From NCBI RefSeq assembly GCF_019266065.1, contig NZ_LPNR01000134.1, forward strand, positions 1 to 64,000: a DNA stretch of 64,000 nt. The letters run 5' to 3'. This DNA is from Nocardia sp. MH4. Its GTDB lineage: Bacteria > Actinomycetota > Actinomycetes > Mycobacteriales > Mycobacteriaceae. The notes below the pieces were generated by a model. The model saw only the letters and a program-made list of their open reading frames with translations, was not told the origin of the DNA and made no database searches. Made by a program: the position numbers and the translations under genes. Positions 17,475-26,630 of the stretch are shown here, piece after piece (within the stretch, counting starts at the first letter, position 1; each line of letters starts with the position of its first letter).

Positions 17475-18338
17475 CTACCCCGAGATCCTGATTCCGGGGT
17501 TGACGCCCCAGATCGCCAAAGTCATGAACAGGTCGGCGAACACGACCAGGATGATGCACATCTTGATCGCGCGGCCGGCCGCGACGCCGACGCCCTCGGG
17601 TCCGCCCGAGGCGAAGAAGCCGTAGTAGCACTGGATGAACGTCGTGATCATGACGAACACGACCGCCTTGAGCAGCGAGTACAGCACGTCGGTCGGTACC
17701 AGGAATTGGTAGAAGTAGTGCGAGTAGGTACCGGCCGCGGTGCCACCTATCAGCTGCACCGTGATCGAGCAGGACACGTAGGCCATCACCAGGCCGATGC
17801 AGTACAGCGGCACGATCGCGATGACCGCGGCCATCATCCGGGTGCTGACCAGGTAGGGCAGCGGGCGGATGGCGATCGAGTCGAGCGCGTCGATCTCCTC
17901 GGAGATGCGCATGGCGCCGAGCTGGGCGGTGAATCGACAGCCCGCCTGGGCCGCGAAGGCCAGGGCCGCCAGCAGCGGGCCGAGCTCGCGGGTGGTGGCG
18001 AAGGCCGAGATGGCGCCGGTGATCGGGCTCAGGCCGAGTAGGTTCAGCGAGGTGTGACCCTGGATGGCGACGGTCATGCCGCCGAAGGCGCTGATGATCA
18101 GGATGACGCCGATGGTGCCGCCACCGACGACGATGTTGCCGTTACCCCAGGTGACGTCGGAGAGCAGCCGCCAGACTTCCTTCGGGTACTGCTTGAAGGC
18201 CAGCGGAATCGAGCCGACGGAACGCAGGAAGAAGAAGACCTGGTGTCCGAGCCGCGCGAGCAGGTCGACGGGCGCCTTGCCGACCGCCTTGAGCTGGCGC
18301 AGCGGCCGCAGCAGCGGAGGTACGTACGTTGATGACAT
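17475..18338 (-). CDS. yrbEB: Mce permease YrbEB (MlaE family)
   Basis: The 287-residue integral membrane protein has the MlaE/YrbE fold with five to six helices. Family marks are T-R-E-L-G-P-L-L-A-A-L (about 116-126), the E-E-I-D-A-L-D-S-I-A coupling helix (about 147-156) that contacts the ATPase, and P-Y-L-V-S-T-R. It pairs with YrbEA to form the permease core of the Mce importer; the MceG ATPase is usually encoded elsewhere and is not in this window. It starts 3 bp after the yrbEA stop. Confidence 0.93.
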   Translation of the reverse strand: MSSTYVPPLLRPLRQLKAVGKAPVDLLARLGHQVFFFLRSVGSIPLAFKQYPKEVWRLLSDVTWGNGNIVVGGGTIGVILIISAFGGMTVAIQGHTSLNLLGLSPITGAISAFATTRELGPLLAALAFAAQAGCRFTAQLGAMRISEEIDALDSIAIRPLPYLVSTRMMAAVIAIVPLYCIGLVMAYVSCSITVQLIGGTAAGTYSHYFYQFLVPTDVLYSLLKAVVFVMITTFIQCYYGFFASGGPEGVGVAAGRAIKMCIILVVFADLFMTLAIWGVNPGIRISG

Positions 18339-18341
18339 GGC

Positions 18342-19196
18342 TCAGACCACCTGTGGGGGGAAGACTGCGGCGTAGATCTGCGTGATCGCCACGTTGACAC
18401 CGAGCAGCATCACCATGGAGCTGACCACCGCCGAGTTCACCGCGTTGGCGACGCCACCGGGGCCGCCGCGGGCGTTGAGGCCGGAGTCGCAGGCGATGAT
18501 CGCGGCGATGATGCCGAAGATCACCGACTTGAGCAGCGCCACCGCGAGGTCGCGGGTGACCGCGAACGAGGCGAAGGTGCTCATGTAGGAACCGGGGGTA
18601 CCCGCCTGGGCGAAGATGTTGAACATGTAGCCGGTGATGAAGCCGACGAAGACGACGAAGCCGCAGAGCAGGAAGCTGACGATCATCGCGGCGCCGAGCC
18701 GGGGGGCGACCAGCCTGCGCAGCGGATCGACGCCCATCACCTTCATGGCGTCGATCTCTTCACGGATGGTGCGCGAGCCGAGGTCGGCGCAGACCGCCGA
18801 GCCGACCGCGCCGGCGATCATGATCGAGGTGACCAGTGGCGCGCCCTGCTGGATGATGCCGAGGCCGTTCGCCGCGCCGATGAACGAGGTCGCGCCGACC
18901 TGACCGGCGACCGCGCCGACCTGGATGGAGACGATCACCGCGATCGGGATGGCAACGAGCAGGGTGGGCGCCGCGGCGACATTGGCCATGAACGCGCACT
19001 GCCGCACGAACTCGTCGAAGGGGAAGCGGCGACGGAAGATCGCGACGATCAACTCCGTGATCGCTTCGAAACCCATCGTGATCTGTCGACCGAAGGTCTC
19101 GAGGGACTTCTTCGGATGGTCTTCCCAAAGGCCCTTGGTCCGGTCGACAGCTTCGCTGACTCGTGAACGGGCGGGTGGACTCTCGGTCGACTGCAC
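18342..19196 (-). CDS. yrbEA: Mce permease YrbEA (MlaE family)
   Basis: The first gene of the Mce operon encodes a 284-residue MlaE-type permease with five to six membrane helices. The G-S-A-V-C-A-D-L-G-S-R-T-I-R-E-E-I-D-A-M segment is the coupling helix. I chose the GTG at 19196 because GAGAGGGG lies upstream and the N-terminus then matches a short cytoplasmic tail; the ORF stays open to 19307 without support. Operon order yrbEA-yrbEB-mceA-F is canonical. Confidence 0.92.
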   Translation of the reverse strand: MQSTESPPARSRVSEAVDRTKGLWEDHPKKSLETFGRQITMGFEAITELIVAIFRRRFPFDEFVRQCAFMANVAAAPTLLVAIPIAVIVSIQVGAVAGQVGATSFIGAANGLGIIQQGAPLVTSIMIAGAVGSAVCADLGSRTIREEIDAMKVMGVDPLRRLVAPRLGAAMIVSFLLCGFVVFVGFITGYMFNIFAQAGTPGSYMSTFASFAVTRDLAVALLKSVIFGIIAAIIACDSGLNARGGPGGVANAVNSAVVSSMVMLLGVNVAITQIYAAVFPPQVV

Positions 19197-19656
19197 TGCT
19201 ATTACCCCTCTCGACGCCAGGTCATCAACACCCCGACGACTTGTTTGCTTGACGCACCTTACTACGGAGTAGCGCAGAACACACCACCGACATGTGAGCG
19301 CGGTCATAGACAGAGGTCACGGTCGAGAACGGCTATGAGTTCCGCCATGTCGGACCATACAGCCCACAATTGTGGGGGTATCGGCGATTGCTCCGGATGT
19401 CGTTTTCCCCATGGATTCCCAGTACTGGCGGTTGCGCCGAATAAATATTGCGGAAAACTGTCATTCATAACGAACCCCCCGGCCGAATACTCCGGAAGAT
19501 CACAGAGCCCGGCAAAACTGGTCAATTGATCATTCCATTGATAGATATTAGCTATGGCAGTGACATGCCCGGCGGGCGGGGCGCGCCCGGGACGGAATAC
19601 AGGCACGATAGGCAGAGCGAATTGATATCGTGCGGGCTTCCGACGTCTGGAGGGAC
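19197..19656. other. 460-bp lower-GC intergenic region upstream of the Mce operon and the protease gene
   Basis: This divergent region is clearly more AT-rich than the surrounding genes, especially 19430-19560. It should hold the promoters of yrbEA (leftward) and the protease gene (rightward). An inverted repeat CTAC-GGA-GTAG (about 19262-19272) is a possible operator in front of the Mce operon. I recognise no KstR-type or other known operator. Confidence 0.55.
19304..19606 (-). CDS. possible small hypothetical protein in the low-GC island
   Basis: An open frame of 100 codons from a GTG at 19606 crosses the AT-rich island without a stop. The product is rich in Trp, Tyr and Phe and is not obviously low complexity, which is more protein-like than its neighbours in other frames. 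There is no clear ribosome-binding site and no family match that I recognise, and it covers the likely Mce promoter. It may be chance. Confidence 0.2.
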   Translation of the reverse strand: MPVFRPGRAPPAGHVTAIANIYQWNDQLTSFAGLCDLPEYSAGGFVMNDSFPQYLFGATASTGNPWGKRHPEQSPIPPQLWAVWSDMAELIAVLDRDLCL

Positions 19657-20331
19657 ATGTTCACCACACTCGCCAAGGTGGCCAACGCCGCCTTCGCCGT
19701 CGCCCTCGGTGCAGCACTGCTCGGCACCGGCGCGGGCGCTTCGCAGGCTCAACCCGGCCCACCGGTGATCGGCGGCGGCTCCGGAATCGTCATCGACAGC
19801 ATGTTCGAGTGCACCGTCACCACGGTCGGCTACGACGGCGCGGGCAGACTCGTCGGGCTGACCGCGGGCCACTGCGGCGACGCGGGATCCACCGTCACCG
19901 CCGAGGTGGACCGCGGCTACGGCGAGATCGGCCGGTTCGCCTACAGCAACCCCGATCTCGACTACGCGGTCATCGAGTTCACGCCGGGGCGGATCATCCC
20001 GGTCAACCGGATCGGCAACGTCACCATCACCGGCGTCGGCGGGCCCGCCCAGTTCCCGACGATCGTCTGCAAGGAAGGCCGGACCACCGGCAACACCTGC
20101 GGCATCACCTGGGGTGACGTCTTCCAGACCAATACCGAGACCTGGGCCCAGATGTGCGTGATCGAGGGCGACTCCGGCGCGCCGGTGGTCGTCGGCTCGA
20201 CCCTGGTGGGCATGGTGAACGCCTATCTGGCCGTGGCCTGCTTCGGGCCCGAGGTCGGCACGAACATGAGCACGATCATGAACGACATCAACGCCCGCGG
20301 GGGCGTCGGCGCGGGGTTCCATCCGGTGTAG
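19657..20331 (+). CDS. secreted trypsin-like serine protease
   Basis: The 224-residue protein has a Sec signal peptide (hydrophobic 9-27, cleavage likely after A-S-Q-A near residue 31) and the chymotrypsin-fold catalytic triad: His72 in L-T-A-G-H-C-G, Asp102 in N-P-D-L-D-Y-A-V-I, and Ser173 in E-G-D-S-G-A-P-V. Cysteines near 52/73 and 138/148 could form disulfides. It resembles the small extracellular S1 proteases of actinobacteria, without a long propeptide. The ATG at 19657 is preceded by GGAGG at a short spacing (3 nt); a GTG nine codons upstream is an alternative. Confidence 0.87.
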   Translation: MFTTLAKVANAAFAVALGAALLGTGAGASQAQPGPPVIGGGSGIVIDSMFECTVTTVGYDGAGRLVGLTAGHCGDAGSTVTAEVDRGYGEIGRFAYSNPDLDYAVIEFTPGRIIPVNRIGNVTITGVGGPAQFPTIVCKEGRTTGNTCGITWGDVFQTNTETWAQMCVIEGDSGAPVVVGSTLVGMVNAYLAVACFGPEVGTNMSTIMNDINARGGVGAGFHPV

Positions 20332-20357
20332 CGCAGCCGCTCGGATCGCCGGAAGTC

Positions 20358-20395
20358 GTGCGGGTCACGGGGATTGCGCTCCCCGTGGTCCGCAC
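20358..20395. terminator. bidirectional terminator between the protease and the MFS gene
   Basis: A 15-bp stem with two central mismatches (20358-20372 with 20381-20395) and an 8-nt loop lies between the convergent genes; its right arm reaches the MFS stop codon. Confidence 0.75.
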
Positions 20396-21861
20396 TATTT
20401 CTGTCCGAGGTATTTCTGTCCCAGGGGCGCGAGCGCCGGACCGTCGGCACCCGCGCAGTGCGGCAGGCAATCGACCCGATCGGGCTCCGGCGCGCGGCGC
20501 GGGACCCGCAGCAGCACACCCGCGACGACCGCCCCGACCAGCAGCAATGCCGCGCACCACCGCATCGCGGTGTCGAAGCCCGCGGCGAAGGCGATCGGAT
20601 CGTCGAACGCGCCGGACAATCCCGCCAGGCCCGGCAACGCCGCCACGGCCAGCAGCTGCGCGGTCCTGGCGACGGCGTTGTTGACCCCGGAGGCGATGCC
20701 GGCGTCGCCGGCGGGCACCGCGGCCAGCACCGCGCCGGTCAGCGGCGCGACCATGACCGAGAGCCCGAGCCCGAAGATCAGGACCCCCGGCAGCACATCG
20801 GTGAGGTAGTTCGCCTCGGCCCCGACCCGTTGCAGCGCGAACACCCCGCCCGCGGCCAGCAGCGGGCCCGCGGTCATCGGGATCCGCGGTCCGTGCCGCT
20901 GCGCCCAGCGCCCGGCCGGAGCGGACAGCACCAGCATCAGCACCGTCACCGGCAGACTCGCCGCGCCCGACGCCATCGGCGAGTATCCGGAGACCAGCTG
21001 CAGTTGCAGCACCAGCAGGAAGAAGACGCCACCCAGCGCGGCGTAGACGAAGAACGTCACCAGATTCGCCGCGGTGAACACCCGCGAACCGAACAGCGAC
21101 GGCGGGACCAGCGGATTCGGGCTGCGCAGCTCGACGACCACGAACAGCGCCAGCGCCACCACCCCGACGCCGATCAGCACCGGGTACCCCTCGATCAGGC
21201 CCAGCGTCAGCGCCCCGAGCGCGATCGCGACGATCACCGCCCCCGGTACATCGATGCGCGACGGCGCATCCGGATCACGGCTCTCCGGCACGAACCGGAT
21301 CGCCACCACCGCGACGACCAGCGCCAGCGGCACGTTCAGCAGGAAGATCGCCCGCCAGCCGACCAGGTCGATGAGCCCGCCGCCGAGCAGCGGCCCGAAC
21401 GCGCCCGCCACGCCACCCAGGCCCGACCACAGCCCGATCGCACTGCCCTGGTCGTCCTTGTCGATCGACGCCGAGATCAGCGCGAGGCTGCCCGGGGTGA
21501 GCAGCGCCCCCGCCAGGCCTTGCAGCAGACGGGCGAGGACCAGCATCTCGATATTCACCGCGACCGCGCACAGCAGCGAGGTCACCGCGAATCCGGCCAC
21601 GCCCCAGACGAACACGCGTTTGCGGCCGAGCTTGTCGCCGAGCGACCCACCGAGCAGGATGAACGAGGCCAGGGTGAGGGTGTAGCCGTTGACGGTCCAT
21701 TGCAGACCGGCGACGTCGGTGTGCAGGGATTCGCCGATGCGCGGCAACGCGACCGACACGACGGTGGCGTCCAGCGACGCCATCGAAGAGCCGAGGATGG
21801 TGGCGAGCAGGATCCACCGCCCCGTGGCCGAGTTCAGCCGAACCGTCTGGGTCGGGGGCAC
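20395..21861 (-). CDS. MFS transporter, DHA2 (14-TMS drug:H+ antiporter) family
   Basis: The 488-residue protein has about 14 membrane helices. Family motifs are L-D-A-T-V-V-S-V-A-L-P-R-I in helix 1 (motif D1), the loop G-S-L-G-D-K-L-G-R-K-R (motif A), R-L-L-Q-G-L-A-G-A and the motif C-like G-P-L-L-G-G. These identify an EmrB/QacA-type proton antiporter. The GTG at 21861 is chosen because membrane helix 1 begins only about 16 residues later. The extreme C-terminus, LGQKYLGQK, comes from a short direct DNA repeat (TATTTCTGTCC twice). Confidence 0.9.
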   Translation of the reverse strand: MPPTQTVRLNSATGRWILLATILGSSMASLDATVVSVALPRIGESLHTDVAGLQWTVNGYTLTLASFILLGGSLGDKLGRKRVFVWGVAGFAVTSLLCAVAVNIEMLVLARLLQGLAGALLTPGSLALISASIDKDDQGSAIGLWSGLGGVAGAFGPLLGGGLIDLVGWRAIFLLNVPLALVVAVVAIRFVPESRDPDAPSRIDVPGAVIVAIALGALTLGLIEGYPVLIGVGVVALALFVVVELRSPNPLVPPSLFGSRVFTAANLVTFFVYAALGGVFFLLVLQLQLVSGYSPMASGAASLPVTVLMLVLSAPAGRWAQRHGPRIPMTAGPLLAAGGVFALQRVGAEANYLTDVLPGVLIFGLGLSVMVAPLTGAVLAAVPAGDAGIASGVNNAVARTAQLLAVAALPGLAGLSGAFDDPIAFAAGFDTAMRWCAALLLVGAVVAGVLLRVPRRAPEPDRVDCLPHCAGADGPALAPLGQKYLGQK

Positions 21862-21898
21862 CTTCCCAAACTAGCCGTCGCGCTGGTCTTTCGCCGGA

Positions 21899-22531
21899 CT
21901 ACAGGCTCTGGACGCAGACCACGACTTTGCGCTCGGGGTACTTGAAGCCCGAGTCGGCCACGTCGGGGCAGTCGTCGACGCTGTCGGTGTTGTTCTTGAT
22001 CGTGATGACCTTGACCGGCTCGGAACCGGACTCGCCGCAGTCGATCCGCTTGGGCTCGTCGCCGCCGACATCCATGCAGCCGCCGACCACCCAGTCGATG
22101 TCGAGGCACAGCGCGCCGGTCTCGATGCCGTTGAGGGTCTCGGCGTAGAAGTTGTCGCGGTCGCTGACGCAGCCGGTGCTGTTCTTGGCCTTGCCGATGA
22201 CCTTGTAGTTCGACGAGCGGCTGCCGCACGACGCCTTGTCGATGGTGGCGTCGTCGACGGTGCCGCCGAGCGAGACGCAGTCGCCGATGTTGGCCTGGAA
22301 GTCGGTGCTGCCGCCCCGGGTCGAGGTCTGGGCCGGCTTGCTGGCGGTCGGCTTGCCCGTGGTGGGTTTGCCGGGCTTGGTGGTGGGGCCGGCGCTGCTG
22401 GTCGCCGGGACGACATCGATCGCGGGCTGCGCGTGGCCGTCGATGGTGCCACCGCACCCACTCGCGACGAAGGCGGTCACCGTGATGGCGACCGCGCCGA
22501 CGAGCCGGCCGATGGACAGGTCTGCAAACAC
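21899..22531 (-). CDS. lppU: LppU-family lipoprotein
   Basis: The 210-residue product has a lipoprotein signal (A-F-V-A-S-G-C, Cys near 26), then a Thr/Pro/Lys-rich linker (about 42-74), then a cysteine-rich domain. The block C-L-D-I-D-W-V-V-G-G-C-M and the surrounding G-D-C-V-S-L-G-G motif match mycobacterial LppU. The function is unknown. The start is a GTG with no clear ribosome-binding site; TATTCA lies 6-7 bp upstream of the GTG, so a leaderless message is possible. It is separated from the MFS gene by 37 bp. Confidence 0.82.
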   Translation of the reverse strand: MFADLSIGRLVGAVAITVTAFVASGCGGTIDGHAQPAIDVVPATSSAGPTTKPGKPTTGKPTASKPAQTSTRGGSTDFQANIGDCVSLGGTVDDATIDKASCGSRSSNYKVIGKAKNSTGCVSDRDNFYAETLNGIETGALCLDIDWVVGGCMDVGGDEPKRIDCGESGSEPVKVITIKNNTDSVDDCPDVADSGFKYPERKVVVCVQSL

Positions 22532-22647
22532 CTACTGTGAATACACCACCGGAGCCACCGGCGTCGACTCCATCCCGATGGTCGGGGCGCTGGGTTACCC
22601 TTGGGATTCCGGCCCCCCGGCCGTACCTGCATCAGGAGGTGAACCCG

Positions 22648-23931
22648 ATGGTGGCAGCAACGGCGGGAGATTTCGGCCCCCTGACCCGGCCCGGCGGCAC
22701 GCCGATCACGGCACCGCGCCAAATGCTGGTCGATCCCCGATTCATCCGGCTGGCCGACCATTTCTTCGGCCTCTTCCCGCAGCCCAGCCGCGGTGGCGGC
22801 GCGCTGGCCATCTACCTGGACGGCAGGCCCGTCGTCGACATCTGGGCGGGCTGGGCCGCCAAGGACCAGCGCTGGAACGGCGAGAACGTCGCGCTCACCT
22901 TCTCCACCGGCAAGGGCGTCGCGGCGACGGTCGTGCACCGGCTGGCCGAGCGCGGGCTGATCGACTACGAGGCGCCGGTCGCCCGGTACTGGCCGGAGTT
23001 CGCCGCGCACGGCAAGCACGACATCACCGTGCGCGATGTGCTCTCACACCGCGCCGGCCTGCACCGGGTGCGCGGGCTGGTGCCGGGACGCGAGGGGATC
23101 CTCGACTACGACAAGGTGGTCACCGCGCTGGCGGAGAGCCCGGCCGACCCCCGTCGCATCCGCACCTCGGGCTATCACGCGATCACCTTCGGCTGGCTGG
23201 TCGCCGAGATCGTGCAGCGGGTGACCGGTGAATCGTTCACCACGGTGCTCGAGCGAGAAGTGGCCCAGCCGCTGGGAACCGACGAGTTCTGGTTCCAGGT
23301 GCCCGCCGCCCAGCGGCACCGCATCGCCAAGATCTTCCCGCACCTGGCGCCGCCGGGCATCCGGTGGAATACCGCGTCCTCGGTGCTGTCGTGGGTGCGG
23401 CCCGCGCGCGGACTGGCCGAGGCGGGCATGCCGGAGAGCTTCGACGAGCTGGTGCGTGACCCGCGCGTGCACGACGCGGTCATGCCGGGTTGGAACGGCG
23501 TCTTCTCGGCCAGGGCGTTGGCCAGGATGTACGGCGCGCTGGCCAACGGTGGCGCGGTGTACGCGGGCGACGCCGCACCCCGGCCGCCGCGCGGCAACCC
23601 GGCGGTGCAATTCCTGCGGCCGGAGACGATCGAGCTGGTCAACCGGACCCAGCAGACCGACAGCCGCGACTACGTCCTCGGTCTGCCGCTGCACTTCACG
23701 CTCGGCTATCACCGCCCGGTGCTGATGACCAAGCAGCAGCCACGACATGCGTTCGGCCACTACGGGATCGGCGGTTCCGGCGCCTACGCCGATCCCGACC
23801 TGCGGATGTCGATCGCGTTCGTCACCAACCGGCTGGGCAACTCCTTCACCGCGCTCGGTGACGCGCGCCTGGCCAAGCTGTCGGCGATCGCGCAGGGCAC
23901 GGTGCGCCGGCTGCGGGCCGGGCCGACCTAG
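22648..23931 (+). CDS. beta-lactamase-fold serine hydrolase (class C/esterase type)
   Basis: The 427-residue protein has the S-x-x-K nucleophile motif S86-T-G-K89 in LTFSTGKG, a Tyr in S-G-Y-H-A-I (second motif) and the C-terminal H-Y-G-I-G-G-S-G block, as in class C beta-lactamase-like esterases and LpqK/EstB-type hydrolases. There is no signal peptide, so it is probably an intracellular esterase or peptidase rather than a true beta-lactamase. The ATG at 22648 follows a perfect AGGAGGT with 7-nt spacing. Confidence 0.87.
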   Translation: MVAATAGDFGPLTRPGGTPITAPRQMLVDPRFIRLADHFFGLFPQPSRGGGALAIYLDGRPVVDIWAGWAAKDQRWNGENVALTFSTGKGVAATVVHRLAERGLIDYEAPVARYWPEFAAHGKHDITVRDVLSHRAGLHRVRGLVPGREGILDYDKVVTALAESPADPRRIRTSGYHAITFGWLVAEIVQRVTGESFTTVLEREVAQPLGTDEFWFQVPAAQRHRIAKIFPHLAPPGIRWNTASSVLSWVRPARGLAEAGMPESFDELVRDPRVHDAVMPGWNGVFSARALARMYGALANGGAVYAGDAAPRPPRGNPAVQFLRPETIELVNRTQQTDSRDYVLGLPLHFTLGYHRPVLMTKQQPRHAFGHYGIGGSGAYADPDLRMSIAFVTNRLGNSFTALGDARLAKLSAIAQGTVRRLRAGPT

Positions 23932-23975
23932 GTGCCGGTTCGAACCAGCCGTCGGCGCGCGCCGTAGTAACGGAC

Positions 23976-25319
23976 ATGACAGCGCTGCGCCCGCCCCCGG
24001 CGACACCACGCTGGTCGCTGCTGCACGGACTGGCCGCGGGCCGGGATTTCGAGGGTTACCTGCGGCGACGCGCGGCCCACAGTGATCCGTTCGCGGTCGG
24101 CTTCCCCGGCTTCCCGCCGGTGCTGTTCACCGGGACGGCCGAGGGCGCGCGCGAATTGTTCCGCGCGCCCGCGCCGCTGCTGGAGCCACCGCGGCCCAAT
24201 CCGATCGAACCGATGGTCGGCGCGGCCTCGCTGATCCTGAGCTCCGGCGCCCGTCATCGCACCGATCGCGCCCTGCTGGCGCCCGCGCTGCACGGTCCGC
24301 GCGTGCGGGCGCTGGCCGGGGTGATTCGCGCGGCGACCCTGCGCGAAATCGAAACCGGTTGCGGCACGGCGGGTTCCTGGCAGGTGGGCGGCCGGATCGA
24401 TGCGCTTGCCGCGGCGCGCTCCATGACCCTGCGGGTCATCCTGGCGGCGGTCTTCGGCACCGAGCTCGACCGCGAGCCCGAATACGCCGGTGCCGTCACC
24501 GATTTCCTCGCCGCCTTCACCACGCCGTTGCTGGTGGCGCCCGTCTTACGCCGTGGCATGGGCGGATTCGGGCCGTGGGAGCGCTTCGTCGCCACCCGCG
24601 CGGCACTGGACCGGGTGATCCTGGCCGATATCGCCCGGCGGCGCCGCGACGGTCCTGGCTCCGGCGACCTGCTCGATCTGCTTCTGGCCACCCGCTACGA
24701 CGACGGCAGCGCCCTCACCGATGCGCAACTGTGCGAACACCTGCGGACCCTGCTCGTCGCCGGTCACGAGACGACGGCCACCACCCTGACCTGGGCGCTG
24801 TATCACCTGCATCGCGAGCCGGGCCTGCTCGACCGGGTCACCGCCGAGCTGGCGGCGGCGGGCGCGGACCCCGCCGATCTCGCCGCGCTGCCGCTGCTCG
24901 GCGCGGTCTGCCAGGAAACGCTGCGTCTGCATCCGCCGGTCCCCATCGTGCTGCGCACGCTCCGGGAGCCGCTGCGGTGGCGCGGGGTGGACGTGGCGGC
25001 CGGGCAGACGATCGGGCTCGCCGTCGGCGTGCTGCACAGCGACTCGTCGGCCTGGCCCGCGCCCCGGCTGTTCCACCCCGACCGGTTCCTCGACCGCAAG
25101 GTCTCGCCGTTCGAGTTCGCTCCGTTCGGCGGCGGACACCGCCGCTGTATCGGCGCCACGCTGGCCGAACACGAACTCCGCATCGTGCTGGCAACCGTGC
25201 TGACCACGGTCCGGTTGTCCCTGGACCCCGGCCTGGCGCTGGGTGCGCGGCCACGCGCCGTGCCCCGAAATCTCGCGACGGCGCCGGATCGAGCGATCCA
25301 CTTCACACGGACCGGGTGA
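23976..25319 (+). CDS. cytochrome P450
   Basis: The 447-residue P450 has all family landmarks: the I-helix oxygen-binding motif A-G-H-E-T-T (262-267), ExxR in the K helix (Glu314-Arg317), the P-D-R-F meander (about 368-371) and the heme loop F-G-G-G-H-R-R-C-I-G with Cys391 as ligand. Such CYPs of mycolata (CYP136-138-like) act on lipids or xenobiotics; the substrate cannot be read from sequence. No ferredoxin gene is adjacent. The gap from the hydrolase gene is 44 bp. Confidence 0.93.
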   Translation: MTALRPPPATPRWSLLHGLAAGRDFEGYLRRRAAHSDPFAVGFPGFPPVLFTGTAEGARELFRAPAPLLEPPRPNPIEPMVGAASLILSSGARHRTDRALLAPALHGPRVRALAGVIRAATLREIETGCGTAGSWQVGGRIDALAAARSMTLRVILAAVFGTELDREPEYAGAVTDFLAAFTTPLLVAPVLRRGMGGFGPWERFVATRAALDRVILADIARRRRDGPGSGDLLDLLLATRYDDGSALTDAQLCEHLRTLLVAGHETTATTLTWALYHLHREPGLLDRVTAELAAAGADPADLAALPLLGAVCQETLRLHPPVPIVLRTLREPLRWRGVDVAAGQTIGLAVGVLHSDSSAWPAPRLFHPDRFLDRKVSPFEFAPFGGGHRRCIGATLAEHELRIVLATVLTTVRLSLDPGLALGARPRAVPRNLATAPDRAIHFTRTG

Positions 25320-25655
25320 TTTCGGTCACTTCACGTTTGGAGCTCACACGCCTGTACTTCGACCCGGCCCGAGATCACCGCCGCCGACTCGCCGACGTGA
25401 GCGCGGCGTTTGACGAAAGCCCGTGTATAACAGCGCGTTATGTGACCTGGCGCACAGAGTTGCCGATCCGTGATCGCCCGGCGGCGCGGCTGGCACGTTG
25501 TCACCCCGGACGGGTAGGAATGGACGGTCAGGGTCGGGGCGTCGTTACCCCGTGGAGACCCGTTGCGGACTCCGCGTCAATCACGAAGATCTCGCGCCGC
25601 CGCAGGCGGAACGAGAGATGGAATGGACGAGAAACCTATGCACTACGAGGCAAAT
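25320..25655. other. 336-bp intergenic region upstream of the L,D-transpeptidase gene
   Basis: No gene is supported. The inverted repeat ATAAC-N5-GTTAT (25427-25441) is a possible operator or -10 region. I saw no c-di-AMP riboswitch core, although that element often precedes cell-wall genes in actinobacteria. Confidence 0.4.
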
Positions 25656-26507
25656 ATGCAGCAATCGCGCTGGCTTCGCCGGGGTCTGCTGCTGTCGGCG
25701 GCAGTCGCGGCGGCGGGCGCTTTGATCGTCATGCCCGCGCAGGCACAGCCGACCCTCCCGGGCTCCGGTTCCAGCCAGCCCGCGGTGAACGAGCCCGCGC
25801 CGCAGGCGCCGTTCGCCCCGCCGAACATCAACATCGCCGACGGCGAGACCGTCGGCGTCGCGCAGCCGATCATCATCACCTTCAAGGAGCCGGTCGGCGA
25901 CCGCGCCGCCGCCGAGAAGGCCATCAAGGTCACCTCGAGCCAGCCCGCGCCCGGCCACTTCTACTGGACCGGCGACAAGCAGGTGCGCTGGAAGCCCAAC
26001 GAGTTCTGGCCCGCCAACACCGACGTCAACGTCGTGGCCGGCGGCACCACCAGCTCGTTCCGCATCGGTGACGCGTTCATCGCCAGCGTCGACGACAACA
26101 CCAAGATGATCACCGTGACGGTGAACGGTGAGGTCGTCAAGGAGATGCCGACCTCGCTCGGCAAGCCGGGCCACGAGACCCCGAACGGCACCTACATCGT
26201 GGGCGAGCGGTTCGAGAAGATGGTCATGGACTCCTCCACCTACGGCGTCCCGGTCACCGATCCCGAGGGCTACAAGCTCGAGGTCGAGTACGCGACCCGC
26301 ATCTCCAACAGCGGCATCTTCGTGCACGCCGCGCCGTGGTCGGTCGCCCAGCAGGGCTACTCCAACGCCAGCCACGGCTGCCTGAACGTGAGCACCGAGA
26401 ACGCCAAGTGGTTCCTGGAGAACTCGCGCAAGGGCGACGCCGTCGTCATCACCAACACCCAGGGCGGCACCCTGAGTTCCGGTGACGGACTGGGCGACTG
26501 GAACTGA
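25656..26507 (+). CDS. L,D-transpeptidase (YkuD domain)
   Basis: The 283-residue exported enzyme has a signal peptide (about 1-31, ending A-Q-A), a Pro/Ser linker, one Ig-like domain (about 48-125) and a YkuD catalytic domain with V-H-A-A-P-W (His224) and S-H-G-C-L-N (His240, Cys242). It would form 3-3 cross-links in peptidoglycan, as LdtMt2 does. LdtMt2 has two Ig-like domains; this one has a single one and no lipobox. I chose ATG 25656 because GAGG lies 5 nt upstream; in-frame ATGs at 25623 and 25638 are possible. Confidence 0.92.
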   Translation: MQQSRWLRRGLLLSAAVAAAGALIVMPAQAQPTLPGSGSSQPAVNEPAPQAPFAPPNINIADGETVGVAQPIIITFKEPVGDRAAAEKAIKVTSSQPAPGHFYWTGDKQVRWKPNEFWPANTDVNVVAGGTTSSFRIGDAFIASVDDNTKMITVTVNGEVVKEMPTSLGKPGHETPNGTYIVGERFEKMVMDSSTYGVPVTDPEGYKLEVEYATRISNSGIFVHAAPWSVAQQGYSNASHGCLNVSTENAKWFLENSRKGDAVVITNTQGGTLSSGDGLGDWN

Positions 26508-26517
26508 TTCGCTGAAC

Positions 26518-26565
26518 AAAAGCCGAACAATACGATCAATCGCGATCGTGTTGTTCGGCTTTTTG
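26518..26565 (+). terminator. strong intrinsic terminator after the L,D-transpeptidase gene
   Basis: A stem of about 19 bp with one mismatch (AAAAGCCGAACAA at 26518-26530 with its complement at 26551-26563, plus an inner ACGATC/GATCGT) ends in a T-tract. It lies 10 bp past the stop and insulates the ugp operon. Confidence 0.9.
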
Positions 26566-26630
26566 CTGTACTCGCCCTTGTGCGCCCGATGTTCAGAGAG
26601 ACGGCGGCCAGGGTTAACCGACAGTTCGCC

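Noticed and set aside
19197..19303. KstR-type operator before the Mce operon
   Set aside because: No match to the inverted-repeat consensus was seen, so sterol control is not supported by the sequence.
23930..23975. tRNA T-loop-like GGTTCGAACC
   Set aside because: No acceptor, D or anticodon arm surrounds it; it is a simple palindrome between two genes.
25320..25655. c-di-AMP (ydaO) riboswitch upstream of the L,D-transpeptidase
   Set aside because: The conserved core motifs of the element could not be found.
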